A DNA stretch of 64,000 nt from CAVUXJ01 sp963814975 (GCA_963814975.1 CAWFFB010000035.1:248001-312000); one strand, 5' to 3'; counted from the first letter of the stretch, positions 8,145 through 17,854 are shown. The notes: generated from the sequence alone by a model not told the origin. Numbers and translations: made by a program.

Positions 8145-10985
8145 CTATTGTCCCGCCGCCTCGGGCACCAACGTCACGGCCGTATAGCGATCAAGCGGGA
8201 AGTACTTCTTGAAGACCTCCTGCAGCAGTGCGGGTGTGACCGCTTCGATGCGCTGGCTCCTCGTCAGGATTTCGCCCGGATCGCCGCCCAACATGTGCAC
8301 CGTCTGCAATCGGCCCAGCCAGTAGGCGTTCTGTTTCAACGAGGTCTCATAGCCGCGCCGCGCCGACTCTTTCGCCCTCGCGGTCAGATCGACCGACGGT
8401 CCCTCCTGCTGCATGCGGCGGATCTCCTGGAGGACGCGTTCGGTCATCGACTGGATGTTTTCGGGCGCGGCACCGAAGCTCACGCGGATATGGCCGCCGC
8501 CGCGCTGGGGCCACGATTGCGACAGTCCAACCGACACCGTGTAGGTCTGCCCGAGCTCCTCGCGCAGCGCGTCGCGCAAGGCCGTGGAGAGCACGGTCGT
8601 GGCGGCGATGACGCGCTCCTGCTCGCCGGCGTCCGGCGAAGGATCGGCAAAGAAACTGATAACTGTCTGGCTGCGAGGCTCGCGGCCCTTCTCGACACGG
8701 ACACGCTCGTTTGCGGACGGGAAGCGCACCTCGAGGTCTTTGTACTGCGCCGTCCGTTTGCCGGTAGACGGCAGCGACCCCACGTACCGCGCGATCAGGG
8801 GGATCGCAGTGTCCAGCTGGAACGCGCCCACCATGAAGAATGTGAAGTCTGCGGCGTTGCCAAACCGATCGCGGTAGAAGCCGAGCATCTTGGCGCGGTC
8901 GAGCGCGGCCACACGCTCGGTCGTCAGCGGCTGCGAGGTGTAATGGTTCGACGTGTTCACCTGGGAAAGGCGCTCGCCGAAAATCTGTCCCGGACTCTGG
9001 CCGCGGTTGGCCAGCCTCGCCGTGAACTGCCGCTTCATCAGGACGAAGGCGTCGGGGTCGTCGCCAGGCTGGACGACCACCTGGTGCAGCAGCTGCAACG
9101 CGGTCTCGAGATCTGCTGGTGCGGCCGATCCCGAAAGGCCATGGGTGGACAGCGAGATGAACGGCGACGCCGACGCCAGCTTGCCGGCCAGCAGCTTGTC
9201 GAGATCGAGCGTCTTGAGGCCGCCGGCGCCTGACAACTCGATGTATGACGTGGCGAGCGAGGCCTCCACGAAGTCGGCGGGCGCAGCGAGGGAAGCGCCG
9301 CCGAGCGCGTACATCGTGAACAGCACTTGATCGTTCTTGAAATCGGTCGGCTTCAGCCATGCTTCGACGCCGTTGGCGAACCGCACGATGGTGACGCCCA
9401 GGTCGGCGATCTCGCGGCGTTCCGTGACGGCGGCCGGCTCCGGCTTATCGGCCATCAGCTCGGCAGGCGCCGCTCGGTCGATCCAGGGCATGACCGCGAC
9501 CTCTTCGGCCGAGCCGAGCGCGGCGACGAGGTCGGTTTCGGCCGGCGGCTTGATCTCCGGCTTCTGGGGCGACACAGCCAGGACGACGCGGCTCTCGCCG
9601 GAGAGCCGCGCGCGCGCCATCGCGGTGACTTCGCCCAGCGTGATGCCCGGCAGCACCGCCTGCACGAGCCGGTGCTCGTACACGATGCCGGGTGCGGGCT
9701 CCTCGGAAAGGAAGTAGCGCACGTACTCCTGCGCGAACGATCCGCTTTCTTCCTTTCCGCTCTCGTTGAACGCGCGCTCGTAGGAAGCGATCATCCAGCG
9801 CTTCGCGCGATCGAGCTCCGCAGCGCTGAAGCCATGCTCCCGCGCCCGCTTCGCCTCGATCACAAGGGCGCTGAGCCCCTCGGCCAGGCCGCCGTCCGGC
9901 ACCCGGGCGTTCACCGCGAAGGTCTCGACCGATCGGCTGAGCGACTCTCCGCCGGCGCCTGCGCCGAGGAACTTCGCGTCGGGCCGCCGTTCGAGTTCGG
10001 TGAAGCGCTCGTTGAGCATCTGCTCGAACAGTTGTTCGATCAGGTCGCGCCGGTAATCGGCGACGATGCGGTGCTGCTCGGCCGGTCGCTTCCAGATCAG
10101 CTGCACTGTCGATTGCGTGACTTCGGGATCCGACGCGACGCTAACCAGCAGGTCCTTGTGCAGCGGCACCGACCGGTCGGGAGGTGTCGAGGCAACGGCC
10201 CGCGCCTTCATCGGTTCAAACGCCGCGCGAATTGCGGTTTCGAGCTGCTGCGGATCGACGTCGCCGACGGCCACGATCGCCATCTGATCGGGCCGATACC
10301 AGGTGTCGTAGAAGGCGCGGAGCCTCGAGGCGGGCGCGCTCCGGAGGATCTCGGGCTTGCCAATGGGCAGACGCTCGGCATAGCGGGACTGGTGGTACAG
10401 AACCGGGAGCTGCTTATCGCCGATCCGGGAGCCGGCGCCGAGCCGGCCACGCCACTCCTCGATCACGACGCCGCGTTCCTTGTCCACCTGCTCGGGATCC
10501 AGCGTGAGCCCGCCGGCGAAGTCGGCGAGGGCGTTCAGGCCGTTCGACACGATCTCGGCCGCGTCGGTCGGCAACTCGAGCATGTAGACGGTTTCGTCGA
10601 AGCTGGTGTACGCGTTCACGTGCGGCCCCAGGCGGGCGCCGGTGCGCTCGAAGTACGACACGAGCTCGCCCGGTTTGAAATGCGCGCTTCCGTTGAACGC
10701 CATGTGCTCGAGGAAGTGTGCGAGGCCCTGTTGGTCCTCGGCTTCGAAGAGCGAGCCTGCCTTGACCGCCAGCCGAAGCGACAGGCGCTTCGCCGGACGA
10801 GGATTCTGGCGGATGAAGAACCTCAGGCCGTTCGGCAGCGTGCCGGTGCGGACGGTCGAGTCGAACGGAACGACTTCCTGAAGGTTGACCGCTTGCGCGG
10901 GAGGTGCTGACTGCTGCGCGCCAAGCGCCACCGTGGAGAGGAACGCGGCCAGCGCAAGCGCGGCCCACCGCTTCGACGTTGACAT
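8145..10985 (-). CDS. M16 family zinc metallopeptidase (PqqL-like), exported
   Basis: 946-residue periplasmic peptidase of the M16 (pitrilysin/insulinase) family with duplicated halves. A signal peptide (start MSTSKRWAALALAAFLSTVA) precedes the first M16 domain, which holds the inverted zinc motif HFLEH in QGLAHFLEHMAFNG and the downstream ligand region VDKERGVVIEEWR. The second half is the inactive M16 copy, including GYETSLKQNAYWLGRL near the C-terminus. The length matches the PqqL-like two-repeat type. It stands alone on the minus strand. The reading frame is intact along nearly 3 kb, in contrast to several interrupted genes in the window. Confidence 0.9.
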   Translation of the reverse strand: MSTSKRWAALALAAFLSTVALGAQQSAPPAQAVNLQEVVPFDSTVRTGTLPNGLRFFIRQNPRPAKRLSLRLAVKAGSLFEAEDQQGLAHFLEHMAFNGSAHFKPGELVSYFERTGARLGPHVNAYTSFDETVYMLELPTDAAEIVSNGLNALADFAGGLTLDPEQVDKERGVVIEEWRGRLGAGSRIGDKQLPVLYHQSRYAERLPIGKPEILRSAPASRLRAFYDTWYRPDQMAIVAVGDVDPQQLETAIRAAFEPMKARAVASTPPDRSVPLHKDLLVSVASDPEVTQSTVQLIWKRPAEQHRIVADYRRDLIEQLFEQMLNERFTELERRPDAKFLGAGAGGESLSRSVETFAVNARVPDGGLAEGLSALVIEAKRAREHGFSAAELDRAKRWMIASYERAFNESGKEESGSFAQEYVRYFLSEEPAPGIVYEHRLVQAVLPGITLGEVTAMARARLSGESRVVLAVSPQKPEIKPPAETDLVAALGSAEEVAVMPWIDRAAPAELMADKPEPAAVTERREIADLGVTIVRFANGVEAWLKPTDFKNDQVLFTMYALGGASLAAPADFVEASLATSYIELSGAGGLKTLDLDKLLAGKLASASPFISLSTHGLSGSAAPADLETALQLLHQVVVQPGDDPDAFVLMKRQFTARLANRGQSPGQIFGERLSQVNTSNHYTSQPLTTERVAALDRAKMLGFYRDRFGNAADFTFFMVGAFQLDTAIPLIARYVGSLPSTGKRTAQYKDLEVRFPSANERVRVEKGREPRSQTVISFFADPSPDAGEQERVIAATTVLSTALRDALREELGQTYTVSVGLSQSWPQRGGGHIRVSFGAAPENIQSMTERVLQEIRRMQQEGPSVDLTARAKESARRGYETSLKQNAYWLGRLQTVHMLGGDPGEILTRSQRIEAVTPALLQEVFKKYFPLDRYTAVTLVPEAAGQ

Positions 10986-11016
10986 AGCTCGATACTACCG
11001 CTTTTGAGCTGGTGTC

Positions 11017-11160
11017 GCCTCTCCGAAGTTCGCTTGCATTCGGCCGCCGATGCATCCCGCCCGCGGCGTTGCTCGTCGGTCGCATACTCCCGGTATGCTC
11101 GCTCCTCGCGCCTGCGGGGCGGGCTCCTCGCCCCCGGTGCGACACGAACTTCGGAGAGGC
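11017..11160. repeat. 144-bp MITE/REP-like element with 16-bp terminal inverted repeats
   Basis: Perfect 16-bp terminal inverted repeats, GCCTCTCCGAAGTTCG at 11017-11032 and its reverse complement at 11145-11160, bound a GC-rich segment. In the centre is a smaller palindrome, GCATAC-TCCCG-GTATGC (11082-11098), flanked by pyrimidine-rich words (GCTCGTCGG, GCTCCTCGCGCC). It has no coding content and sits between the promoter-proximal end of the M16 gene and the 3' end of the PEGA gene. The layout resembles non-autonomous miniature elements or REP-type structured repeats; no flanking target duplication is obvious. Confidence 0.6.
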
Positions 11161-11216
11161 AACGCTATGTTGGCGCGGCTCCGGTGGCGTCGGACCCTGC
11201 ACAAACGATGCGAATT

Positions 11217-11951
11217 CTATCGTGCTTTCGGCAGGCTGACATTGAGCGGGAGGGATTCCCCTCCACTCACGTCCACCTCGGTCGTAAAGGGTTGATACCC
11301 TTCCTTGCGGACCTCGATGTGATGGCGGCCGTCTGTCACCTGCACGAGGAGATGATCGTCACCGTCCGGCCCGCGCCACCGTTCACCGTCGATGAGCACG
11401 TCGGCCCCGGCCGGCTGCACCCGAAGTATCAGCGTCGCGCCGTGCGCATCGCGCGGCCCGGCCGCCGCGCTCGACGCCGCCTCGGGCGGCGGGGAAGGGA
11501 GGCCTCGACGCGGCACCGGGGGTCGGCCGGGCGAGCCTGCCGCCGGCACGGGCGGTTCGATCGCTTGCGGCGCCGGTTCGGGCGCTTCCCCCGGCGCAAG
11601 GCGATTCAGCATCCCGACGATCTTGCGCGTGGTATTGGGGCCGAGGTACAGCCGCTCGCGCATGCTGCGATAGCCGTCCAGGTAAATGACGATCTCGTGT
11701 TCCCCCGGCAGGACGTGCAGCCGCTGAAAGGTCCCGTTGAACTCGTCCACCGTTCCCGCGAAGTAGCCGTCGACGTAGACGCTCGCCTCTTTTGGCGTGA
11801 CGTCGATCCGGAGATCGCTTTCAGGCCCATACCGGTATCCGCCGTACGGATACGGTCCCGGGTACATGAATTGCGCGTCAGCGGCCGCAGGCAGGAACAT
11901 CCAGCCGGCGACCAGCAACGCAACGGCCAGGCTGGGGAAGGATGGGCGCAC
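11217..11951 (-). CDS. exported PEGA-domain protein
   Basis: 244-residue exported protein with two PEGA domains, small beta-sandwich modules often found on cell-surface or periplasmic proteins. The signal peptide is followed by AAADAQFMYPGPYPYGG. PEGA 1 covers DLRIDVTPKEASVYVDGYFAG and the following ~50 residues; a Pro/Ala-rich linker follows; PEGA 2 begins ATLILRVQPAGADVLIDGE. The GTG at 11951 is chosen as start because GGAGG lies 6 bases before it; the much longer open frame extending upstream is the antisense shadow of the MFS gene. Function unknown beyond the domain; probably structural or peptidoglycan/surface associated. Confidence 0.8.
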   Translation of the reverse strand: MRPSFPSLAVALLVAGWMFLPAAADAQFMYPGPYPYGGYRYGPESDLRIDVTPKEASVYVDGYFAGTVDEFNGTFQRLHVLPGEHEIVIYLDGYRSMRERLYLGPNTTRKIVGMLNRLAPGEAPEPAPQAIEPPVPAAGSPGRPPVPRRGLPSPPPEAASSAAAGPRDAHGATLILRVQPAGADVLIDGERWRGPDGDDHLLVQVTDGRHHIEVRKEGYQPFTTEVDVSGGESLPLNVSLPKAR

Positions 11952-12164
11952 GTCGAACCTCCGTTTCAGGCGCGGGCTCGTACCGCTGTCGCAACGAATA
12001 TGCCAGCTCAGCGCCGCGAATTCATTGGAAGAATTGCGACGGAGCGCACGCTGCCGTCCCCGCGTGAACACAAGCGCTGTCTTGCCGCGATGACGGCAGC
12101 GCATTGCTCGGTGACCCCCTTGCAAGCTAAGATGCGGCAAACTCGAGAACCCTGGGAGAGACAA

Positions 12165-13484
12165 ATGCCCGTCAATAGCGCGGCGCCGTCCAGCGCGCCA
12201 GTCAATCGTTGGCTCCAATTGATATACGGCGTCATCTGCATGGTGATGATCGCCAACCTGCAATACGGCTGGACGCTGTTCGTCGGGCCGATTGATGCGA
12301 AATATGATTGGGGCCGGGCGGCGATTCAGATCGCCTTCACGATTTTCGTGCTGACCGAGACGTGGCTCGTGCCGATCGAAGGGTATCTCATCGACAAGTT
12401 CGGTCCGCGCGTCATGATCAGCGCCAGCGGCGTTCTGGTCGCGATCGCGTGGGCTATCAACTCGGTTGCCGACTCGCTGTTTCTTCTCTATGTCGGCGCG
12501 GCGGTCGGCGGCATCGGAGCCGGCGTCATATACGGCGGCGCCGTCGGCAACGCGCTGAAATGGTTTCCCGATCGGCGCGGTCTGGCCGCGGGTCTGACCG
12601 CCGCGGGTTTCGGCGCCGGCTCGGCGGTGACGGTAGTCCCGATTGCCAACATGATCCAATCGCGCGGATATGAAGCCGCCTTCCTGTGGTTCGGTCTGGG
12701 GCAGGGGCTCGTCGTGATGCTCGTCGGCTTGCTGCTGCGCGCGCCGAAGCCGGGCGAGGTTACGGCCCCGGCGGGTTCGGCCGTCCAGCAGACGCGTCGC
12801 GACTACGGTCCAGCTGAGGTGCTCAGGACCCCGGTCTTCTGGGTCATGTACGCGATGTTCGTCATGGTGGCGGCCGGCGGCCTGATGGCGGTCGCGCAGC
12901 TGGGGCCGATCGCGGCCGACTTCGGGGTTGCCAAGATCCCGGTCTCGCTTCTCGGACTGACGCTGCCGGCGCTCACCTTCGCCCTGACCATCGACCGCGT
13001 CCTCAACGGGGTGTGCCGGCCGTTTTTTGGATGGGTATCGGACCACGTTGGCCGTGAAAATACGATGTTCTTCGCATTTCTCGTCGAGGGTATTGGCATC
13101 TACTCCCTGCTCCACTTTGCTGGCAATCCTGTGCTGTTCGTGATCGTGTCCGGTCTGGTGTTCTTCGCCTGGGGCGAGATCTATTCGTTGTTCCCGGCCA
13201 CCTGCACCGACCTCTACGGCCGCAAGTTCGCCACGACGAACTACGGGATGCTCTACACAGCCAAAGGCACCGCGGCCTTGCTGGTCCCGCTGGCCAACGT
13301 GCTGACGAATGCGACCGGCAGCTGGCATGCCGTGTTCTATGTCGCGGCGGCTCTCAATATCGTCGCCGCGGCGATGTCCCTTGGCCTGCTGAAGCCGATG
13401 CGCATTCGCATCATGACCCAGCAGGACGCCATTGCTGCGGCGCCACACCGCCCCGCCGCAGCGGCAGCCGGCCGTCACGGATAG
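12165..13484 (+). CDS. MFS transporter, oxalate/formate antiporter (OxlT)-like
   Basis: 439-residue major facilitator superfamily permease with about 12 membrane segments. The oxalate:formate antiporter subgroup is suggested by LQYGWTLFVGPI in helix 1, the motif DKFGPRVMISASG after helix 2, and FFGWVSDHVGRENTM in the central loop, all shared with the paralogue at 35879-37191. Substrates of this subgroup are small carboxylates, but individual specificity cannot be read. The ATG at 12165 is preceded by GGGAGAG and is much better placed than the upstream in-frame codons of the long open frame. It stands alone on its strand; the downstream neighbours face the other way. Confidence 0.82.
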   Translation: MPVNSAAPSSAPVNRWLQLIYGVICMVMIANLQYGWTLFVGPIDAKYDWGRAAIQIAFTIFVLTETWLVPIEGYLIDKFGPRVMISASGVLVAIAWAINSVADSLFLLYVGAAVGGIGAGVIYGGAVGNALKWFPDRRGLAAGLTAAGFGAGSAVTVVPIANMIQSRGYEAAFLWFGLGQGLVVMLVGLLLRAPKPGEVTAPAGSAVQQTRRDYGPAEVLRTPVFWVMYAMFVMVAAGGLMAVAQLGPIAADFGVAKIPVSLLGLTLPALTFALTIDRVLNGVCRPFFGWVSDHVGRENTMFFAFLVEGIGIYSLLHFAGNPVLFVIVSGLVFFAWGEIYSLFPATCTDLYGRKFATTNYGMLYTAKGTAALLVPLANVLTNATGSWHAVFYVAAALNIVAAAMSLGLLKPMRIRIMTQQDAIAAAPHRPAAAAAGRHG

Positions 13485-13514
13485 CCGCCGGATCTTGACC
13501 GGCGCCCCGCTCGA

Positions 13515-14394
13515 TTACTTCGGGACGGCGGCTTCGGCCACCGCTTGAGGCACGTCTTCAGACATCGATCCGGTAAAGAAGCGATAGAGGAGCCACGTAT
13601 CGAGCAGTGCGACGCCAACCAGCACGAGATAGGCGGCGCGGCTTTCGACCAGCTTCAGTTCGCCGAGCAGCCTCGACAGGCCAAAGGCGACAACCCACGC
13701 GTCGAAGCTCATACAGATCCGCCGGAACGTCTCGGCGCGCATCTGCCGGATGACGAACGCGCCAATCGGCACGCCGATGACGATGCTCGGCACGATCCAC
13801 GGAATCAGCGCGATGCTCGTCGACGTGAACAACCCGACGGACAGAGTAGGCGATCGCGGTCATCGTGGATTCAGCGAGCCTTACGATCCCGAGCGCCGCC
13901 CGAAAGTCTTTCTTCGCCAGCCCCTGGTTGTTCAACATGATCGCCAGCGGCGGACCTGAGATCGTCGTCACCGAATAGAGCACGCCAACCCCACTGCCGA
14001 ACACGAGGCCGACCGCCCGCTCCGATCGAATCGGACGGCGGAAGCCGGCCGCCTGTAGCAGGATCAACGGCAGCAGGACGATGAACGTGGCGAATCGCAG
14101 CCACCCTGGATTCACCTGGGAGACGATAGCGGTGCCGACGATGACGCCCGGCACCAGCCCGACGATCATCGGCGACACGCGATGCCACACGTTCTTGAAC
14201 GCGTCGCGATTGTTCCAGAGTACGTAGGCGTTGAGCACGACCTCGATCAGCACGAGCGCCGGGTTGAGAACGCGGTTCGACAGGAACAGAAGCGCGATGG
14301 GAACGGTGATCGACGAGAACCCGTAGCCAAGGGCGCCGTTGACAATCGCGGCGACGAGCGTGATACCGGCGAGGGCTAGTTCGTGGGATGTCAT
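13515..14394 (-). CDS. TauE/SafE family permease, one frameshift
   Basis: About 290-residue membrane permease of the TauE/SafE (DUF81) family, associated with export of sulfite, sulfoacetate or other sulfonates. The first half reads TLVAAIVNGALGYGFSSITVP with the family's Gly-rich helix, and the second symmetrical half includes LYSVTTISGPPLAIMLNNQG. The frame changes near 13835-13845: the upstream part reaches TMTAIAYSV and the other frame resumes LFTSTSIALIPWIVPSIVIG through to VAEAAVPK. Both halves are needed for a normal family length, so an indel error is likely. A sulfur role would fit the cys locus 3 kb away, but they are not adjacent. Confidence 0.78.
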
Positions 14395-14422
14395 TCCGGA
14401 TGCGGGCCGTCAAGCATGTGCC

Positions 14423-14437
14423 GGGTCCAAAGGACCC
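14423..14437 (-). terminator. weak hairpin between TonB receptor and TauE/SafE genes
   Basis: GGGTCC-AAA-GGACCC forms a perfect 6-bp stem in the 64-bp gap between two minus-strand genes. No T-run follows on either strand, so it may be an RNA-processing or stability hairpin rather than an intrinsic terminator. Confidence 0.3.
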
Positions 14438-14458
14438 AGCCTGTCATTTGAGTTCACT

Positions 14459-17071
14459 CTAGTTGGATGCGAACGTCATCCGCAAGGTCACGCCGAAGGT
14501 TCTGGGATCTCCAGGCTGCCCCACATAGAGTCCGGTGTTGCCGGGCGCCGCCGAGAGCAGGTCGAAATAGTCCTTGTTCAGCAGGTTGCGGGACCACACG
14601 GAGAGAGTCCAACCGTCCGCCCACCGGAAGCCGACCCGGGCGTTGATCAGGGAATAACCGTCGACCACCAGATACCGCGAGGCAGACGCGCTCGACGAGA
14701 ACGAGGAGCGATAGCTGGTGTCGAGGGCACCGAAGAGCTCTCCGGTCCGCCCGAGAAGTGTCTGCGGATGGATGTACTCGCCACCGAAGGAGAGCGCCCA
14801 TTTGGAGATGCCAGGGAGGTCCGAGCCCGAGATGTCCTTGACCTCAGGCCCGCCGGTGTCCTCGAGCGGGGGGGGCGCGTCCGGGAAGGACACGTACTTG
14901 CCGTCGGTGTAGGCGGCGGCCCCGTAGAACGTGAGATGGCGGTTCACCGACGCGCTGGCGTCGAGCTCGACGCCGCGCACGCGCACCTTCTCGGCGTTGG
15001 CGAGATAGCCGCGAAGCACGCCCACACCGGCGTTCACGACCTGCGCCTGGAAGTCGTTGACCTCGGTGTCATACAGGCTGACGTTGGTCGTGACGCCCGG
15101 AAAAGGCTCCGTTTTCACCCCGACCTCGATGTGGCGCACGTCCTCGGGTTTGACCGTCGCGGCGGAGAGAACGGGCCGGCCCAGGGCGTCGGTGGGCACG
15201 CCGTTCAGGTTGAGGCCGACCGACTTGAAGCTGGTTGCGTAGGTCGCAAACGTGTTGACGCTGGTGGCGACCTTGTAGGCCAGGGTGATCTGACCCGACA
15301 GGTTGGTGTCGTCGACATCTGCCTTGTAGGCCTGTGGCGCAAGAACCGAGCGTTGCAGAGCGATCAGCGCGGGGTTGGTGGTCTGCAGCCCGCCGTAGAC
15401 CTGCTGATCGAAGTCGACGTCTTTCTGATCGTAGTTGAACCGGAGGCCGGGAAGCAGCCGCAGGCGATCGGTCACCGTCCATTCGAGCTGGCTGAACAGC
15501 GCCGCGCTGACATTCTGGTAGTTGACGTACTGGTTGAAGCCGTATCCGTCGAGCAGGCCGGGCGTCGCCGCGTTAGGGGTCGGGGCCAGGAGAAAGCGCG
15601 CCGCCGCCGCGCCCTGTTCCTGCTTGAAGACCGGGTTGGAGTCGAGCGTCTGCCGGAACGCGAAGGCGCCGACCACGAAGTTCATGCGGCGAGACACATC
15701 GCCGGCGTAGCGAATCTCCTGCGTCCATTGCCCTTGCGTCGAGGGGGCGGCCGAGATCGTGGTGACAGGCAGACCGATGAAGTCGCGATCGTTCGAGGGA
15801 TCCCAATCCCAGTAGCGCCAGGCAGTCGTCGAGTTCAGCCGCCCACGCCCAAGCTTCCAGTCGATCGTCAGCGAGGCGCCGCCGAGGTCCTGGTAAGACC
15901 GCAGGGGCGAGTCGATGTCGGTCGCCCGGTGGAAGGCGTTGAAGCTCGGAGGGGTATACCCGAGGTCGGCAGCGATCTGCGGGTACTGCCGGTTCGGGGG
16001 GCGCTGCGTGGGCGCAACGCCGGCGACCACTTGTGTGTAGCCTTCAGCGCGTTGGCGCGTGTGGTCCGCGGCTACCGTGATCGCGAGCGCGTCCGACGGG
16101 GCAAACACCAGCTGACCCCTGACGCCCAGATTGTTGAGATCGTTCACGTCGTCTTGCGTACGGGTATTGAAGAACGTGCCGTCACGCTGGGTGCCGGAGA
16201 AGGACAGCCGCCCGGCGAACTTCTTGAAGAGAGGTCCAGTGATCGATGCTTTCGCCTGAACGAATCCAACGTCGCCGTAGTTGAGCTCGAATTCACCGCC
16301 GGGCGTGAAGCTGGGTTTGCGGGTGGTGACGTTGATCGCACCGGCGGTCGTGTTCTTGCCGAAGAGCGTGCCCTGCGGTCCGCGCAGCACCTCGACCCGA
16401 TCCACGTCGAGGAAGTCGAGTGTGGCCGAGGCCGGACGGGCGTAGAAGACGCCGTCGATGTAGAGCCCGACGCCCGGCTCGATGCCGTCGTTGGTGAGCC
16501 CGAAAGGCGCGCCCAGGCCGCGGATGTTGATCGCCGAGTTACGCGGGTTGGTCGAATAGAACTGGACCGTGGGGAGCATCTCCTTCAAGCGGTTCACGTT
16601 GAACGCCCCGGCGTCGGCGACGAGGTCGCCCCTCACTACTGACACCGGAATCGGCACTTCCTGGGCGAGCTCCTCGATGCGCCGGGCGGTCACGACCACC
16701 GATTGGCTGAATCGCGCCGGGCTCAAGGTGACGTCGTTCGTCGCCTCCTGGCCGGCTTCGAGCACAATCCGGCGCACGACCGTTTCGAACCCGTCCAGCA
16801 CCGTTTCCAGGCGGTACCGGCCGGGCGCCAGTCCAGCGGCGCGATACGCGCCCTGCTCGTTGCTGACCTCCTCGAGGGCGACGCCCGTGCCCTCATTGAC
16901 TATCCGGACAATCGCGCCCGGTACCGTGCCCCCAGTCGAATCGCGGACGACGCCGGCGACGGTGCTCGTTCCCGTCTGGGCGATTGCGTTCACCGACAGC
17001 AGCGCCGCGGTCGCCGCGACCACGACCAGCTCCAACGGGACGAGCGTCCCCATGAATCTCCGAAGCAACAT
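14459..17071 (-). CDS. TonB-dependent outer-membrane receptor with N-terminal carboxypeptidase-regulatory-like domain
   Basis: 870-residue outer-membrane receptor. Order: signal peptide (ending VNAIAQ), a carboxypeptidase-regulatory-like beta-sandwich (STVAGVVRDSTGGTVPGA to about residue 110), a plug domain (VVVTARRIEELAQEVPIPVS, then INIRGLGAPFG and VDRVEVLRGPQGTLFGKN), and a 22-strand barrel ending DPRTFGVTLRMTFASN. The plug motif RVEVLRGPQGTLFG is diagnostic. The ATG at 17071 is preferred to 17086 because AGGAG lies 7 bases before it. The ligand is unknown; the plug and barrel resemble iron-siderophore-type receptors. It ends 64 bp from the TauE/SafE start on the same strand. Confidence 0.9.
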   Translation of the reverse strand: MLLRRFMGTLVPLELVVVAATAALLSVNAIAQTGTSTVAGVVRDSTGGTVPGAIVRIVNEGTGVALEEVSNEQGAYRAAGLAPGRYRLETVLDGFETVVRRIVLEAGQEATNDVTLSPARFSQSVVVTARRIEELAQEVPIPVSVVRGDLVADAGAFNVNRLKEMLPTVQFYSTNPRNSAINIRGLGAPFGLTNDGIEPGVGLYIDGVFYARPASATLDFLDVDRVEVLRGPQGTLFGKNTTAGAINVTTRKPSFTPGGEFELNYGDVGFVQAKASITGPLFKKFAGRLSFSGTQRDGTFFNTRTQDDVNDLNNLGVRGQLVFAPSDALAITVAADHTRQRAEGYTQVVAGVAPTQRPPNRQYPQIAADLGYTPPSFNAFHRATDIDSPLRSYQDLGGASLTIDWKLGRGRLNSTTAWRYWDWDPSNDRDFIGLPVTTISAAPSTQGQWTQEIRYAGDVSRRMNFVVGAFAFRQTLDSNPVFKQEQGAAAARFLLAPTPNAATPGLLDGYGFNQYVNYQNVSAALFSQLEWTVTDRLRLLPGLRFNYDQKDVDFDQQVYGGLQTTNPALIALQRSVLAPQAYKADVDDTNLSGQITLAYKVATSVNTFATYATSFKSVGLNLNGVPTDALGRPVLSAATVKPEDVRHIEVGVKTEPFPGVTTNVSLYDTEVNDFQAQVVNAGVGVLRGYLANAEKVRVRGVELDASASVNRHLTFYGAAAYTDGKYVSFPDAPPPLEDTGGPEVKDISGSDLPGISKWALSFGGEYIHPQTLLGRTGELFGALDTSYRSSFSSSASASRYLVVDGYSLINARVGFRWADGWTLSVWSRNLLNKDYFDLLSAAPGNTGLYVGQPGDPRTFGVTLRMTFASN

Positions 17072-17322
17072 TTGTGAGCTCCTCATTCTTCAATGCGACA
17101 CGCCGGGACCACCCGTCCGCGCGGTCATCCGACGGCAATAAACTGGATTTGGATCGAGGGGAGCCGAGCGACTGGAAAGGAGAGAAGGTGAGGAAACTAA
17201 GGAAGAAATGCCGGGCTTCTCACTCGCCTATCGTCGGCCCCGTACACGCGCAGCGACACGTCGCCCGCGAGGGACAGGTGCAACAACAGGTTGAGTGACG
17301 AAGCTCAGTCATGGTCGAGCGA

Positions 17323-17781
17323 TCAACGTTTCCTGGCTGAGGTCCGGTGCGGCTTCCGGCCGACCTTCTGGTTGATGTCGTCCAGGGTCGTATGGTCCAG
17401 AATCCGCGATGTGGCCTCGCGCACTTCCTGCATCGCAATGCGGACGCCGCAGGTTCGTTCGTCGATGCATTCCGCGCATGTCATGTACGCGGTCTGGCTG
17501 ACGCAGGGCACCAGTGCGAGGGGGCCCTCCAGCGCCCGGATCACGTTCCCGAACGTGATCTCGGCCGCGCGTCGGCGGAGGAAATAGCCGCCGCCCTTTC
17601 CCTTCTTGCTCTGCACCAGGCCGTGGCGCTTCAAGTCCAGAAGGATGGTCTCGAGGAACTTCTTGGGGATCGCGTCGCGATTCGCCAGGTCGGAGACCAG
17701 CACGGGGCCGCGGCCTTCTTCGTGCGCGAGCACCAGCAGCGCCTTCAGTCCGTACTTCGACTTCCTCGAAAGCACGCGCAT
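17323..17781 (-). CDS. Rrf2-family transcription regulator with four-cysteine Fe-S motif, divergent from cysDNH
   Basis: 152-residue Rrf2-family DNA-binding protein. The N-terminal winged helix starts MRVLSRKSKYGLKALLVLA and includes DLANRDAIPKKFLETILLDL. Four cysteines (Cys93, 102, 105, 111) in CVSQTAYMTCAECIDERTC are spaced as in Fe-S-binding Rrf2 regulators such as IscR, although this arrangement is also found in cysteine-metabolism regulators of the CymR/CysR kind. ATG 17781 is the only start that gives the conserved N-terminus, and no Shine-Dalgarno sequence is visible before it. Its position divergent from cysD, and a shared upstream motif, suggest it controls sulfate assimilation and itself. 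Confidence 0.85.
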   Translation of the reverse strand: MRVLSRKSKYGLKALLVLAHEEGRGPVLVSDLANRDAIPKKFLETILLDLKRHGLVQSKKGKGGGYFLRRRAAEITFGNVIRALEGPLALVPCVSQTAYMTCAECIDERTCGVRIAMQEVREATSRILDHTTLDDINQKVGRKPHRTSARKR

Positions 17782-17794
17782 TAGACTACCAAAC

Positions 17795-17806
17795 CTATAG
17801 ACTAAC
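17795..17806. promoter_or_regulatory. candidate Rrf2 operator, copy 1 (rrf2 side)
   Basis: CTATA-N3-TAAC at 17795-17806, 14 bases from the rrf2 start codon. The same spaced motif recurs at 17885-17896 before the cys leader peptide. A TTGACA box for the minus strand lies directly upstream at 17808-17813, so a protein bound here could block rrf2 transcription (autoregulation). The operator role is inferred from the repeat and from position. Confidence 0.45.
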
Positions 17807-17854
17807 TTGTCAATAGGGAAATGCGCCGGGTTCGCGCCTCCCTGCCGCCCTGGT

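Noticed and set aside
11217..13478. Long minus-strand open frame covering the MFS gene
   Set aside because: Its upstream two thirds are antisense to the MFS permease and look like His/Arg/Asp-rich shadow protein; only the PEGA part from GTG 11951 has a signal peptide, ribosome site and domains.
14339..16642. 767-residue plus-strand open frame
   Set aside because: It is antisense to the TonB-dependent receptor, whose motifs are clear, and has the Arg/Gly/Val composition of a GC-rich shadow frame.
17087..17322. Possible small gene between the TonB receptor and rrf2
   Set aside because: The open frames here lack ribosome sites and recognisable residues; the region probably holds the receptor promoter.
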